This document shows positions 17,801 through 26,455 of a DNA stretch of 64,000 nucleotides, one piece after another; the first letter of the stretch is position 1; every line of letters starts with the position of its first letter. The notes below the pieces were generated by a model. That model was not told where the DNA came from. It saw only the letters and a program-made list of their open reading frames with translations, and did no database searches. Made by a program: the position numbers and the translations under genes. The DNA comes from Zoogloea sp. Its GTDB lineage: Bacteria > Pseudomonadota > Gammaproteobacteria > Burkholderiales > Rhodocyclaceae. The stretch lies in NCBI GenBank assembly GCA_016720685.1, contig JADKKC010000016.1:16351-80350 (forward strand), in the 5' to 3' direction.

Positions 17801-18586
17801 CACCAGCAGCAGGTCCTTGCACACGCCGAGGCGGAAGCCGGCCCGGTGGCAGCGATGGGTGAAGTCGATGTCGTAGAGGTGGAAGCCGTCGAAGGTCTCG
17901 CTGTCGAAGGGCACCGTTTCGAAGACTTTTCGCCGGCCGGCGAGAAACACGCCGTCGAGGGCTTCGACGGGGATGCGGCGCTCGGCCGAGGTGTCGTAGT
18001 AATTGATGGAGAACGGGGCTTCGGGCTGGCCCGCGGGGCCGTGGATGACGAGGCCGGCCGAATTGACCGGGCCGCCGTTGAGCCAGAAGGCGGTCTTGAG
18101 TTTCCGCGGGCCGGCGACGCCGATCAGGTCGAACTGTTCGAGGCCCTGGCCGAGCACGCGGGCAAGGGCTTCGCCGCACAGCAGGTCGATGTCGTCGTGG
18201 CACAGGACGAGGGTGTCGTGGCGGGCCAGTTGGATGCCGCGGGTGTAGCCCTCGGCGAGGCTTTGCGCATCGCGGATGCGGATGATTTCGTGCCTGACCG
18301 TGCAGATCTCGCCGAGCCGCTTGTTGATGAATCTGAACTTGGCATCGTCGATGGAGCAGATGACGAAGCTGATGCCCTGGCTGGTGGCCGGGAGGGGTGC
18401 GATGCCTGCGTTCGGAAGCACGCCCTGCACCACGAATGTTCCCGGCAGGGGGGAGAGTGCCTGGTCCGGGCTCGTGCTGAAACGCACAACGCTGGCAGAG
18501 GCATGAACCGGGCTGACTTCGTCGGCGAAGAGGTCTTCGTCATCGATGCCGCTGCGTGGTTCAAAAGGCGGAGTGTTGGTGGGCAT
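14870..18586 (-). CDS. Giant multi-domain glycosyltransferase (three GT2-like domains plus GT4-like end)
   Basis: 1238 residues. Domain 1 (about 72-285) is GT2-like (ISFVICSIDDAKF, CHDDIDLL). Domain 2 (about 372-560) is a degenerate GT2-like unit (HILVGLKAGEENLL, YVDEDTRE). Domain 3 (about 608-850) is a full GT2 (PLVSIVIQTRDREEYLRPLL, VVIVDNDSTD, LFLDNDTHVV). The C-terminus (about 900-1238) resembles GT4 enzymes (RVGWAGAQQHQGDLELI, LRLLEYGAMGWPVICTD). No membrane segments. It sits next to flagellin and upstream-ordered nucleotide-sugar genes, so it probably builds a flagellar or surface glycan. Acceptor and sugars are unknown. Confidence 0.88.
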   Translation of the reverse strand: MPTNTPPFEPRSGIDDEDLFADEVSPVHASASVVRFSTSPDQALSPLPGTFVVQGVLPNAGIAPLPATSQGISFVICSIDDAKFRFINKRLGEICTVRHEIIRIRDAQSLAEGYTRGIQLARHDTLVLCHDDIDLLCGEALARVLGQGLEQFDLIGVAGPRKLKTAFWLNGGPVNSAGLVIHGPAGQPEAPFSINYYDTSAERRIPVEALDGVFLAGRRKVFETVPFDSETFDGFHLYDIDFTHRCHRAGFRLGVCKDLLLVHSSGGNFGDDWLRYEKRFREKFPAFARARARFTPQYSPAVIHAKSLDEAAALCRNPDHGLILSGADEDLPPLSAADTHYALWRSRSSMQEIDADVLAERMVRRWTSRPALHILVGLKAGEENLLADTLDSLAAQLYPEWRITIVTDLSPPEGLEGSDQIQWLSLRDAVHIAYVIDEMAAASPCNWIASVIPGITFEPYALQVIADYINIRPDWRLIYVDEDTREADDRYTAPLFKPDLNVDLLRSMAYFGSLVLVEKQAFLESGRFGSCAGAESYDLTLRLLDHHGPAAIGHVSQMLAHLPRSSTRAMNPEAEMAAVAAHLQRHGLDADIRDGALFGTRHIRYRWPDQPLVSIVIQTRDREEYLRPLLDSLFASTTYPAYEVVIVDNDSTDPDALALFERLQTEAPGAGRVRIVRQPGDFSYSRGANAGAAAARGDYLLFLDNDTHVVQDEWLDRLMEFAQRPDVGIVGPRLAYPESAKLQNAAWVLGLRGTAASPWDGELELVEPGYMGRALCDQEASAVSGSALLVRRSAFEALGGMDAENQPFLHGAVDLSLRMSALKLRTIWTPSAMLVHYGAVSVKARQRQPAEALADVVAARRDHHTLMARWMPRLANDPFYNRNLSLTVHYTPEYVAPTDWNTDFHDRPRIMGVPLTGGAGEYRLRAPLRVIGLAGLAQTMIVEPPKAFFVRILTPVEVARAEPDAIILHQPLDDAQTDALEGYARFNKGIRRIITIDDLITALPAKNSFFKAGFKDARPRLRRTLRLADRLVVSTQPLADLCADMIEDIQVMPNCLEWSLWGEVQPPRLPRRKPRVGWAGAQQHQGDLELIYPVVEALADEVDWIFMGMCPEPLKPFVHEHHGFELDFRAYPRAMSRLDLDLAIAPLEIHAFNEAKSNLRLLEYGAMGWPVICTDIYPYQNAPVTRLPNDPEKWITTIREQLAEPEALRAAGLALQTWVKNRFILENHAACWFAAYGP

Positions 18587-18625
18587 GCGTTCTCCGGGTG
18601 ACGGAAGGCTGGGGATTGTTGGGGC

Positions 18626-19705
18626 TCATCGGCGCAGGCGGGGCGCGGAGGGCTCGTGCGCCGGGCTGCCTGCTTCGTGCGATGGGTGTTCGTGACGGTG
18701 GTTCGGGCGGGTCAACCGGGCGTCATGGCGCAGTTGCTCGAGGTCGAATTCCACCATTTCCCGGATCAGTTCCCGGAACGTGACTTCGGCTTGCCAGCCG
18801 AGGTGCTGGCGGGCTTTAGAGGGATCGCCGCGCAGCTCGTGCAGCTCCTGGCGTCTTTCTATATGAGGCTGGAAGCTGACGTGCTGCCGAAAATCCAGCC
18901 CGACGATGCCGAAGGCGATTTCGCACAGTTCGGCGACGCTGTGGGTGATGCCCGTGGCCACCACAAAATCTTCTGGCACGTCGTGCTGCAGCATCAGGTG
19001 CATGGCGCGCACGTGATCCCGGGCGTGCCCCCAGTCGCGCCGGTGATCGGCGCTGCCCAGTTGCAGGGTTTCCCGGGCGCCGAGGGCGATGCGGGCTGCG
19101 CCCAGGGTGACTTTGCGGGTTACAAAGTGCGCCGGGCGCCGGGGGCTTTCGTGGTTGTAAAGAATGGCTCCGCAGGCGAAGAGTTTCTGGTGCGACCGGT
19201 AGGCGCCAAGCATGTGCAGGGCGTAGGTTTTGGCGGCCCCGTAGGCGTTGGAGGGGGCGACCGGCGTGCTTTCGTTCTGGGGCGAGGTGGTGCTGTTGGC
19301 GAATATCTCGCTGCTCAAGGCCTGGCAGAAGCGCGAGCGGGGCGAGAACTGCAGGATCGCCTCCAGGATGCGCGTGGCCGCCAGACCATTGATGTCACCG
19401 CTGACAATGGCTTCATCGAAAAGGTGGGCGCTGGATGCGAGCGCCCCCAGGTTGTAGATCTCGTCCGGCTGCTGCTCCTCGATCAGGGCGCTGACCTGAT
19501 CGAAGCGGCCAAGGTCGAGCTGCCGCAGTTCGCCTGGGTAGGGCCGGGCAAGGCTGGCCGGATCGCGATGGGTGGTGCCGACGACTGCGTAGCCCCGGCC
19601 GAGCAGAAGTTCGGTCAGGTAGCTGCCGTCCTGGCCGAGCGCGCCGATGATCAGCGCTTTTCTGGCCGGGGCCGGGTGACGGAGGGGCGATGAGGCGTTG
19701 GGCAT
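18626..19705 (-). CDS. GDP-mannose 4,6-dehydratase-family (extended SDR) protein
   Basis: 359 residues with Rossmann motif IIGALGQDGSYLTELLLGRG, the SSEIF catalytic Ser/Thr region, YGAAK (catalytic Tyr-Lys) and NHESPRR, all as in GMD-type NDP-sugar dehydratases and epimerases. Start ATG 19705, 14 bases after the canonical gmd. It is clearly related to gmd but diverged; it may be a 4-reductase, epimerase or second dehydratase acting on the GDP-4-keto sugar. A C-terminal His/Pro-rich tail (about 30 residues) is unusual. Confidence 0.88.
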   Translation of the reverse strand: MPNASSPLRHPAPARKALIIGALGQDGSYLTELLLGRGYAVVGTTHRDPASLARPYPGELRQLDLGRFDQVSALIEEQQPDEIYNLGALASSAHLFDEAIVSGDINGLAATRILEAILQFSPRSRFCQALSSEIFANSTTSPQNESTPVAPSNAYGAAKTYALHMLGAYRSHQKLFACGAILYNHESPRRPAHFVTRKVTLGAARIALGARETLQLGSADHRRDWGHARDHVRAMHLMLQHDVPEDFVVATGITHSVAELCEIAFGIVGLDFRQHVSFQPHIERRQELHELRGDPSKARQHLGWQAEVTFRELIREMVEFDLEQLRHDARLTRPNHRHEHPSHEAGSPAHEPSAPRLRR

Positions 19706-19719
19706 TCCTGCGCTGCGGC

Positions 19720-20811
19720 CTAGTCGGTGTGACTGAAATACTTGAAACCGTTCTTGCTGGCCAGTTCGTCCCGACGGGCTTCGCTGAGATCCTGCAGGGC
19801 CATCTCCCGGACCAGTTCGTGGAAGGCGGTGCGCGGCGTCCAGCCCAGGCGATCCCGGGCTTTCGAGGCGTCGCCGAGCAGGGTTTCCACTTCGGCCGGG
19901 CGGAAATATCGGGGGTCGATCTCGACGACGCAGTCGCCGGTGATCTGGTCGTAGGCTTTTTCGTCCAGGCCGTCGCCTTCCCAGCGCAGCGGCATGCCGA
20001 GTGTGGCGGCCGCGGTGTCGACGAATTCGCGTACCGAATGTTGTTCGCCGGAGGCAATGACGTAGTCTTCGGCCGACTGCTGTTGCAGCATCAGCCACAT
20101 GGCTTCCACGTAGTCGCGTGCATGGCCCCAGTCGCGCAAGGCGTTCAGGTTGCCCAGGTAAAGCCGCGTTTGCATGCCCAGTTTGATGCGGGCCAGGGCC
20201 CGGGTGATCTTGCGCGTGACAAAGATTTCGCCGCGGATCGGCGATTCGTGGTTGAAGAGTATGCCGTTGCAGGCGTACATGCCGTAGGCCTCGCGGTAAT
20301 TCACGGTGATCCAGTAGGCGTAGAGCTTGGCGGCGGCGTAGGGCGAGCGCGGGTAGAAGGGAGTGCTTTCCTTCTGGGGGGTTTCCTGTACCAGGCCGTA
20401 GAGTTCGGAGGTGGAGGCCTGATAAAAACGCGTCGTGCGCTCAAGCCCGGCGATGCGGATTGCTTCGAGCAGGCGCAGCGTGCCGACGCCGACCGTGTTG
20501 GCCGTGTATTCGGGTTGCTCGAAGGACACCGCCACGTGGCTTTGCGCGGCCAGGTTGTAGACTTCGTCCGGCGCGGTGTGCTCGACGATGCGGACCAGGC
20601 TCGACGAATCGGTCAGGTCGCCGTAGTGCAGGGTCAGGTCGTGGCCGGCTTCGTGGGTGGCATGAAGAAGATGGTCGATCCTGGCCGTGTTGAACTGGGA
20701 GGCCCGGCGGCGGATGCCGTGTACGGAATACCCTTTCGAGAGCAGGAGTTCCGCGAGGTAGGCGCCGTCCTGCCCGGTGATGCCCGAGATCAGGGCCGTT
20801 TTCTTTTTCAT
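19720..20811 (-). CDS. gmd: GDP-mannose 4,6-dehydratase
   Basis: Converts GDP-mannose to GDP-4-keto-6-deoxymannose, the precursor of fucose, rhamnose or perosamine units. 363 residues. GISGITGQDGAYLAELLL-type Rossmann motif, HYGDLTDSSSLVRI, STSELYG, SPYAAAKLYAYW and NHESPIRGE are all present. I chose ATG 20811 because AAAGGA lies about 10 bases upstream; the frame extends to 20853. Confidence 0.95.
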   Translation of the reverse strand: MKKKTALISGITGQDGAYLAELLLSKGYSVHGIRRRASQFNTARIDHLLHATHEAGHDLTLHYGDLTDSSSLVRIVEHTAPDEVYNLAAQSHVAVSFEQPEYTANTVGVGTLRLLEAIRIAGLERTTRFYQASTSELYGLVQETPQKESTPFYPRSPYAAAKLYAYWITVNYREAYGMYACNGILFNHESPIRGEIFVTRKITRALARIKLGMQTRLYLGNLNALRDWGHARDYVEAMWLMLQQQSAEDYVIASGEQHSVREFVDTAAATLGMPLRWEGDGLDEKAYDQITGDCVVEIDPRYFRPAEVETLLGDASKARDRLGWTPRTAFHELVREMALQDLSEARRDELASKNGFKYFSHTD

Positions 20812-20824
20812 GGCCGCTATTCCT

Positions 20825-21613
20825 TTACTGGGTTCCTGAAACCACGAGGCCATCGGACATGACCAGGTTGTGGCCGAAGCTCGACGGGCTTGCGCCGGAC
20901 TGGATCCGTTTCACGATCAGGAAGCTGTTGAGCCGCTCGAGCAGGAAGCCGACCGAGCGCCGTTGATAGCCGGGCCGCGGCACGAAATAGGGCGAATCGA
21001 GGAATTCCGCGGCGCGGCGCAGCGTGCCGAAAATGGCTTTATAGCTTTCGATCCTGAACGTGCCGATGTTGCAGGACGGAATGTGAATCTGGGCGGCGAG
21101 GAATTCGGCGATCTCCAGTGCGCTGAGAATGTCTTTTTCGAGCAGGAATTTGGCGAAGTTCAGCATGTCTTCGAGCACATGGCTCTGGGCGTACTGGAAA
21201 AGCATGCCGCCGTGAAACTGCACGGGGGTGTTGAACAGTTCGGTGGTACAGGTCCGCGAGAATGCGCTGGCAAAGGCGTCCAGGTCTTCGGCGCGGATGG
21301 TGGTTGCCCACGGCAGGTTGGATGACGCCTGCCCCACGGGGGGCGGCTCGGGCGAGACGAAGCGCCGGTAATGGAAAATACGCACGTATTCGCAGCCTGC
21401 CGCGATGCCGTCGAGGCGTTCGAGCAGCCACAGCAGTTGCACGTATTCGGAAAGCGCGCTGCCGTGGGGCCCGAAACTGCTGTCGTCCACCAGGGCCAGG
21501 CGTGTCGGCCCGGCGATCAGGCGCGGGGCGATCATCAGGTCGATGTGCCGTTCGTGGGTCTGCGGAAAAGGGAGGTGGCCCAGACAAACGTTGAGTGTGT
21601 TTTGTGCGCTCAT
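20825..21613 (-). CDS. DUF4422-like protein, possible glycosyltransferase
   Basis: 262 residues starting MSAQNTLNVC. It carries FHYRRFVSPE near residue 80 and GFLLERLNSFLIVKR near the end, which resemble the HYRR and xGFLxERL motifs of DUF4422 putative glycosyltransferases; the middle is not recognised. No signal peptide or membrane segment. It lies 13 bases downstream of the FkbM methyltransferase gene, inside the glycan cluster. Function by context only. Confidence 0.6.
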   Translation of the reverse strand: MSAQNTLNVCLGHLPFPQTHERHIDLMIAPRLIAGPTRLALVDDSSFGPHGSALSEYVQLLWLLERLDGIAAGCEYVRIFHYRRFVSPEPPPVGQASSNLPWATTIRAEDLDAFASAFSRTCTTELFNTPVQFHGGMLFQYAQSHVLEDMLNFAKFLLEKDILSALEIAEFLAAQIHIPSCNIGTFRIESYKAIFGTLRRAAEFLDSPYFVPRPGYQRRSVGFLLERLNSFLIVKRIQSGASPSSFGHNLVMSDGLVVSGTQ

Positions 21614-21626
21614 TGAATGTGCTCTT

Positions 21627-22346
21627 CTAGCTCGCAAACAGCAGGTTCTGGGGCAATCCCGTCGAGGCGTTGATGGCCTGGAAGGTCTCGATCATTTCCG
21701 GGCTCACCACCTGCGGGTCGACCCACCAGTCTTCGAAGGGAATCGGGTTGGGCGATACGGGGCTGAACATCACCGAGACATCCTTGGCGATCGGCACGTA
21801 GCCATTGGCCGACAGGATGGCGCGGCTTTCGTCCCTGGCCCGGAAGTCTTGCGTATAGACGTCGGTCTCGAAGGTGATGACCGAGAAGCGCCAGGTGTCG
21901 AGGGGCAGGCGCTTGAGGACACCGAGGGTGTTGATGCTGGGGTCGATGTCGAGTTGCAGGTAATCGAGGCGGCCTTCTCTGCTACCAAACCAGAGCGGAA
22001 GGGCCTCGGCGTAATTTACCGCCAGGGCGTCGGCGATCAGCAGCTTGCTGTTCGGGCGCTCGGTTTTCCAGAGCGGAAAATGCACCGAATCGAGTTCCAG
22101 CGTCATGCCCGTCCAGCCGAACCCGCGGTCGAGCAGGCAGGTGTTGTTGTTGTTTACCGGCACGTGGCCGCCAACCTCGAGATAGCGTCCCGATCTTTTT
22201 CCCCCGAGCATGGTGAGGATGAAGATGTCCTGCCATGCCTGCGAGTGGTTTTCCCGCAGGGTTTCGATGCCCGGAAAAGGAAACCGGGCGTGGGCTGCCA
22301 TGGCCGGTGACCAGCGCCATGCCTGGCTGAAGATGGAATCTTTCAT
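21627..22346 (-). CDS. FkbM-family methyltransferase
   Basis: 239 residues, SAM-dependent O-methyltransferase-like. The N-terminal region SQAWQDIFILTMLGGKRSGR and YLEVGGHVPVNNNNTCLLDR fit the SAM-binding core of the FkbM group, followed by LQLDIDPS. Such genes commonly methylate sugars in surface polysaccharides or flagellin glycans. The pattern VNNNNT replaces the more usual DGxxPxxxSNT, so it is a diverged member. Confidence 0.78.
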   Translation of the reverse strand: MKDSIFSQAWRWSPAMAAHARFPFPGIETLRENHSQAWQDIFILTMLGGKRSGRYLEVGGHVPVNNNNTCLLDRGFGWTGMTLELDSVHFPLWKTERPNSKLLIADALAVNYAEALPLWFGSREGRLDYLQLDIDPSINTLGVLKRLPLDTWRFSVITFETDVYTQDFRARDESRAILSANGYVPIAKDVSVMFSPVSPNPIPFEDWWVDPQVVSPEMIETFQAINASTGLPQNLLFAS

Positions 22347-22417
22347 GGGGTGTCTATTCCCGTGCGAGTGAGTGGTGCCGCCATGCAGGCAGGTCGGTTC
22401 GGGGCGAGCCGCGTGGG

Positions 22418-23662
22418 CTAGATGATCTGGATGTCCGGAAAGGGAAAGATGAACTTGCCGCCCCGGTGCAGGTAATCCGTTTCCCGCCGCAGGATGCTGT
22501 CCTTGAAGTGCCAGGGCAGCACGAGAAAGTAGTCCGGCTGCATGGCGAGGGCGTCGCTTTCGGACACGATCGGAATGTGGGTGCCGGGGGTGACGCGCCC
22601 GAATTTCTCGGTGTTGACCTCGGCAATGGCGGGGATGTCGGCGCTGGAAAAACCGCAGAACTGAAGCAGCACATTGCCTTTGGTCGAGGCGCCGTAGCCG
22701 AGCACCTTCTTGCCGTCGGTGTTCAGCGCACGCACGAGCCGGCGCAGGTCTTCGCGGTGGCGGAACACGCGTTCCTCGAAGTCGCGGTAGGGGCGCGGCG
22801 TGTGCAGGCCCAGCTGGACTTCCTGCTCGAGCATCCAGTCGATGACCGTCTGGTTCACCTTGATCCGGTGGTTGCCCTGCCTGGCAACGGTGATCGCAAA
22901 ACTGCCGCCGTTGATGTCGTTCTGGGTTACATCGACGATCCGGAGCTGTGCCGCGTCCATGATTTTCTGGATGGCGTGCAGGCTGTAGTACTCCAGGTGC
23001 TCATGGCAGATGGTGTCGTAGGAGTTCGCCTTGAGCATGGCGGGCAGGTAGCTTTGCTCCAGGTGCCAGACGCCGTCGTCCGCCAGGATGGATTCGATCT
23101 GGCGCGCGAATTCGATCGGCTGATCGAGATCGTAGAACATGGCGATCGAGGTGACGATCCGGGCCTTTTGGTCCTTTTTGAGGGAGCGATAGGCCTCGGC
23201 CGAAAAGAAGTCGGCAAGCAGCTGGATGTCGTCGGGGTAGAAAGACTGGAATTTCCGGGCCGTGGGATCAATGCCGATCCGCTGCAGGCCGCCGGTGCGG
23301 TAGGCCTTGAGCGTTGTGGCGTCGTTGCTGCCGATATCCAGGATCACGTCGCCGGCAACCGGCTGAACCATGCGCTCCAGGTAGGCGACCTTGGTCGTCA
23401 GGTGGCTGACCATGGATTGGTTGAGTCCGGAGCGGTAGCCGTAGTTGTCGCCGAACATTTCGTCGGGCTCGAACGAATGGGCCAGCTGCACCAGTCCGCT
23501 GTCGGGGCTCCATACCAGTTCGAGCGGGGCGGTTTCCACGTGCTGCTGGGCCGAGGCCGGAAAAACACCGGTCAATGCCTGCTCCCCGAGGTTCAGGACG
23601 GGGAGGAGGTTGGTGCTGCCGCTGATGCGGCACGCCTCGATTTTCTTGTAGCCGGAACTCAT
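22418..23662 (-). CDS. SAM-dependent C-methyltransferase (NDP-sugar type)
   Basis: 414 residues with the three-part layout of sugar C-methyltransferases. An N-terminal putative metal-binding region begins ACRISGSTNLLPVLNLGEQA. The SAM domain has VILDIGSNDATTLKAY and CHEHLEYYSLHAI. The C-terminal domain has VLGYGASTKGNVLLQF. The usual zinc cysteines are mostly absent (CRISGS, WSPDSGLVQL). Start ATG 23662 with AGAGGG upstream. First gene of the glycan cluster in transcription order. Confidence 0.87.
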   Translation of the reverse strand: MSSGYKKIEACRISGSTNLLPVLNLGEQALTGVFPASAQQHVETAPLELVWSPDSGLVQLAHSFEPDEMFGDNYGYRSGLNQSMVSHLTTKVAYLERMVQPVAGDVILDIGSNDATTLKAYRTGGLQRIGIDPTARKFQSFYPDDIQLLADFFSAEAYRSLKKDQKARIVTSIAMFYDLDQPIEFARQIESILADDGVWHLEQSYLPAMLKANSYDTICHEHLEYYSLHAIQKIMDAAQLRIVDVTQNDINGGSFAITVARQGNHRIKVNQTVIDWMLEQEVQLGLHTPRPYRDFEERVFRHREDLRRLVRALNTDGKKVLGYGASTKGNVLLQFCGFSSADIPAIAEVNTEKFGRVTPGTHIPIVSESDALAMQPDYFLVLPWHFKDSILRRETDYLHRGGKFIFPFPDIQII

Positions 23663-23914
23663 GTCGTGCCCTCTGCGTGCCCTTGATGGAATGCCCGATG
23701 ACTTCGATGCGCCGTTGAAGCGAAAGGAACCGTGTGCCGGACATCCGGTCACCGCCTGCGCCCCGTCTTGCGGCGCCGGCGGTGACCGCGAGGATCACGG
23801 CTTTCATCGTCGCTCCAGTGGAGTGGAGCCGATGTTATGCGTGGCGGGCGAGGGGCTTAGGGTGGAACAGCGGGAGGAAACAGGGGTTATTCCGCGAGGG
23901 CCGGGGCGGACGCG
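23663..23914. other. Intergenic region upstream of the glycan cluster
   Basis: About 250 bases that should hold the promoter of the leftward glycan cluster. No clear sigma-28, sigma-54 or sigma-70 match was found by eye. No gene seen. Confidence 0.35.
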
Positions 23915-24571
23915 TCAGCCGGCCAGAAGGGCGTCGGCCAGATCAAAGGGGGTGTTGGCCACGCGCCAGTGCGCGGCCATTTCGGTGGGCTCGAGGCTGC
24001 CGTAGCCCCAGGTTGCGGCGATGAAGGGCAGGGTGTTGGCGTCGGCCGATTCGCCGTCTTCGCTGCGGTCGCCGATGTAGATCGAGCGGTCGGCGGGCAG
24101 TGCGTGGTCGGTCATGAGGCGCGCGATCATCGCGGCCTTGTTGGGCAGGCGCGGCGCGAACAGGTCGAGGGCGTAGAGGTGGTCGAAATACGCGCTCCAG
24201 CCCAGGTGATCGAGGATCAGGCGGGTGGGGAAGATGCGTTTGTTGGTGGCGATGGACAGGGACAGGCCTGCGTTTTTGAGGCGCTCGAGCATGTCGCCCA
24301 CGCCGGCGTAGGCGGCGGTCTGCCTGTAGCCTTCGCTGTCGTAGCCGGCCTTGAAGCCGTCGGCGAGGGTGTCGATCAGGGCCTTGTCGTGGCTGCCGCT
24401 GAGGATCTGCAGGGTTTCGAGGAGCGGCGGGCCGATGATGCTTTCGTCGATGGCGACGACGGGCGTGATGCGGGCTTCGGCGAAGGCATTGCGAAAGCTG
24501 GCGAGAATGGCCGGGGCCGAGTCGATGAGGGTGCCGTCGAGGTCGAAAAGGATGTGGGTGTAGCGGGGCAT
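23915..24571 (-). CDS. HAD-family hydrolase (phosphoglycolate phosphatase-like)
   Basis: 218 residues. Catalytic motif I FDLDGTLIDS, motif II ATNK, motif III region PNKAAMIARL and motif IV GDRSEDGESA are complete, with a small helical cap after motif I, the Gph/PGP layout. Start ATG 24571. Divergent from tcdA by 82 bases. In an organism with prkB, 2-phosphoglycolate removal is an attractive role, but HAD substrate calls from sequence are weak. Confidence 0.82.
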   Translation of the reverse strand: MPRYTHILFDLDGTLIDSAPAILASFRNAFAEARITPVVAIDESIIGPPLLETLQILSGSHDKALIDTLADGFKAGYDSEGYRQTAAYAGVGDMLERLKNAGLSLSIATNKRIFPTRLILDHLGWSAYFDHLYALDLFAPRLPNKAAMIARLMTDHALPADRSIYIGDRSEDGESADANTLPFIAATWGYGSLEPTEMAAHWRVANTPFDLADALLAG

Positions 24572-24653
24572 GGCGGTTTCGGAGGGAGGATGAATGGCCG
24601 TGATTATCGCCCTCTCGGTTATATTTGCGCGCCTCGACTGAATGTGTGCCGCC

Positions 24654-25442
24654 ATGGAAACCTCCGACTCCTCCGCCCCCGACGATACCCGCCGCTTTGG
24701 CGGCATTGCCCGCCTTTACGGGGAGGCCGGACGGGCGCGGCTGGCCGATGCGCGGGTTTGCGTGGTGGGCATCGGCGGCGTGGGCTCGTGGGCGGTCGAG
24801 GGGCTGGCGCGCAGCGGCATCGGCAAGCTCACCCTGATCGACCTCGATCATGTGGCCGAGTCCAACATCAACCGGCAGATCCACGCTTCCGACGCGACCC
24901 TCGGCCAGGCCAAGGTGGAGGCCATGCGCGAGCGGATCGCGTCCTACAACCCGGAGTGCCGGGTGACGGTGGTGGATGATTTCGTGAGCGCCGACAACGT
25001 TGCCGAGCTCCTCGGCGCCGGCTTCGATTGCGTGATCGACGCCATCGACGCGGTGCGGGTGAAGGTGGCGATGGTGGTTTTTTGCCGCGAGGCCGGCGTG
25101 CCGCTGGTGACCTGCGGCGCCGCCGGCGGGCAGATCGATCCGACCCAGATCCGCGTCGATGACCTGTCGCGCACCGAGCAGGACCCGCTGTTGGCCAAGG
25201 TGCGCCGGCAGTTGCGCCAGAACTGCGGCTTTCCCCGCGACGTGCGGAGAAAGTTTGGCGTGGAGGCCGTTTATTCCGCCGAGCCGCTGCGCTACCCGCC
25301 CACCGACGTGGCCTGCGAGGTGTCGGTGGGCGGGCCGGCGGGGCTCAATTGCGCCGGCTTCGGCTCGGTGGTGACGGTGACCGCGACCATCGGGCTGTTT
25401 GCGGCGGCGCGGGTGCTCAACGTGCTGGCCGAGGCCCGATGA
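24654..25442 (+). CDS. tcdA: tRNA threonylcarbamoyladenosine dehydratase
   Basis: E1-like enzyme that cyclises t6A37 to ct6A in tRNAs. 262 residues. ATP-binding VCVVGIGGVGSWAVEGLARS, IDLDHVAESNINRQIHA with the adenylation Arg, and FDCVIDAIDAVRVKV are all present. Start ATG 24654. The last 26 bases overlap the convergent M23 peptidase gene. Confidence 0.94.
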   Translation: METSDSSAPDDTRRFGGIARLYGEAGRARLADARVCVVGIGGVGSWAVEGLARSGIGKLTLIDLDHVAESNINRQIHASDATLGQAKVEAMRERIASYNPECRVTVVDDFVSADNVAELLGAGFDCVIDAIDAVRVKVAMVVFCREAGVPLVTCGAAGGQIDPTQIRVDDLSRTEQDPLLAKVRRQLRQNCGFPRDVRRKFGVEAVYSAEPLRYPPTDVACEVSVGGPAGLNCAGFGSVVTVTATIGLFAAARVLNVLAEAR

Positions 25443-26277
25443 AGAGCGCCGGATCGACGGCTGCGCCGTTGAGATAGACGCTCCAGTGCAGGTGCGGCCC
25501 GGTGGCGCGTCCGCTGCTGCCCGAGTGGCCGAGGACTTCGCCGCGGCGCACCGTCTGGCCGGCTTCCACGCCAGCTTTGTCCAGGTGGCAGACCATGCTG
25601 ACGAAGCTCTGGCCGTGATCCACGAACACTGTTTTTCCGTTGAAGTAGAAATCGTCGACGAGCGTGACCACGCCATCGGCGGGGGCGCGGATCGGCGTGC
25701 CCGTGGGCACCGCGACGTCGAGCCCGGTGTGGGGCGCGCGTGGTTCTCCGTTGAAGACCCGGCGCAGCCCGAAGCGGCTCGACAGGCGGCCATCGGCCGG
25801 TAGGGCGAGGTCGCTGCGGGTCACCGGGACTTCGCGAAACTGGCTGCGGATGCTGATCTGGCGGTCGCGCTCGGCGTTGATGCGGGCGAGTTGCTCCGGG
25901 TCCGGCGTCACCATTTTCTGGTTGGCGATCTTGAGCTTTTGTACCGGGTAGTCCTTGGCGGCCACCTGGAAAGGCAGCTGGCGGCGGCTGCCGTCCGGCC
26001 CGATATCCAGTTTTTGCTCGCCCACCGGCGTGTCGAGAGACAGGCCGACCAGGGCGTACCAGCCCGTTTTGCGCTGTTGCAGCAGCACCGGACGCCCGCC
26101 GAAGCGCACCTCCGGGCGGGGCGCTCCGGCGGCGGCGACGGCGATTTCCGCAACGCCGCCGGGAACGGCTTCCGGACGCAGCTGGGCCTGGGCAAGCGTC
26201 GGGCCGAGGCCCAGCAAAATGGCTGCCAGCAGAACTTGAGGAACGAAATATCGATTGAGCGGGACTATGTCACACAT
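25417..26277 (-). CDS. M23-family metallopeptidase, periplasmic
   Basis: 286 residues. Signal peptide (VLLAAILLGLGPTLAQA). The C-terminal LytM/M23 domain (about 155-280) has RFGLRRVFNGEPRAPHTGLD and GPHLHW, with the zinc ligands in HxxxD and HxH, so it is expected to be an active murein endopeptidase. The N-terminal Ig-like domain is typical of the larger family in proteobacteria. No membrane anchor beyond the signal. Confidence 0.9.
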   Translation of the reverse strand: MCDIVPLNRYFVPQVLLAAILLGLGPTLAQAQLRPEAVPGGVAEIAVAAAGAPRPEVRFGGRPVLLQQRKTGWYALVGLSLDTPVGEQKLDIGPDGSRRQLPFQVAAKDYPVQKLKIANQKMVTPDPEQLARINAERDRQISIRSQFREVPVTRSDLALPADGRLSSRFGLRRVFNGEPRAPHTGLDVAVPTGTPIRAPADGVVTLVDDFYFNGKTVFVDHGQSFVSMVCHLDKAGVEAGQTVRRGEVLGHSGSSGRATGPHLHWSVYLNGAAVDPALFIGPRPAR

Positions 26278-26455
26278 GGCGGCAGGAAGTTGAACGTGGA
26301 GGCGAATTTGAGCATGGAAGGCTCATCGCACGGTTTAACATCTTGTAAAGATTAATTTTGTTTCATCCGCGGTGGCCTTGCCCTCTTGGGCAGGCTGGGG
26401 TCGGGCGTGTGTTTGCGTGTGCGGCCGGCTCGCGGGGGGTACGAGGAGTTTAGCG

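Noticed and set aside
15137..18601. A 1154-codon open frame on the plus strand opposite the large glycosyltransferase
   Set aside because: It is an antisense shadow produced by GC-rich third positions; no domain is recognisable and the minus-strand gene has clear glycosyltransferase motifs.
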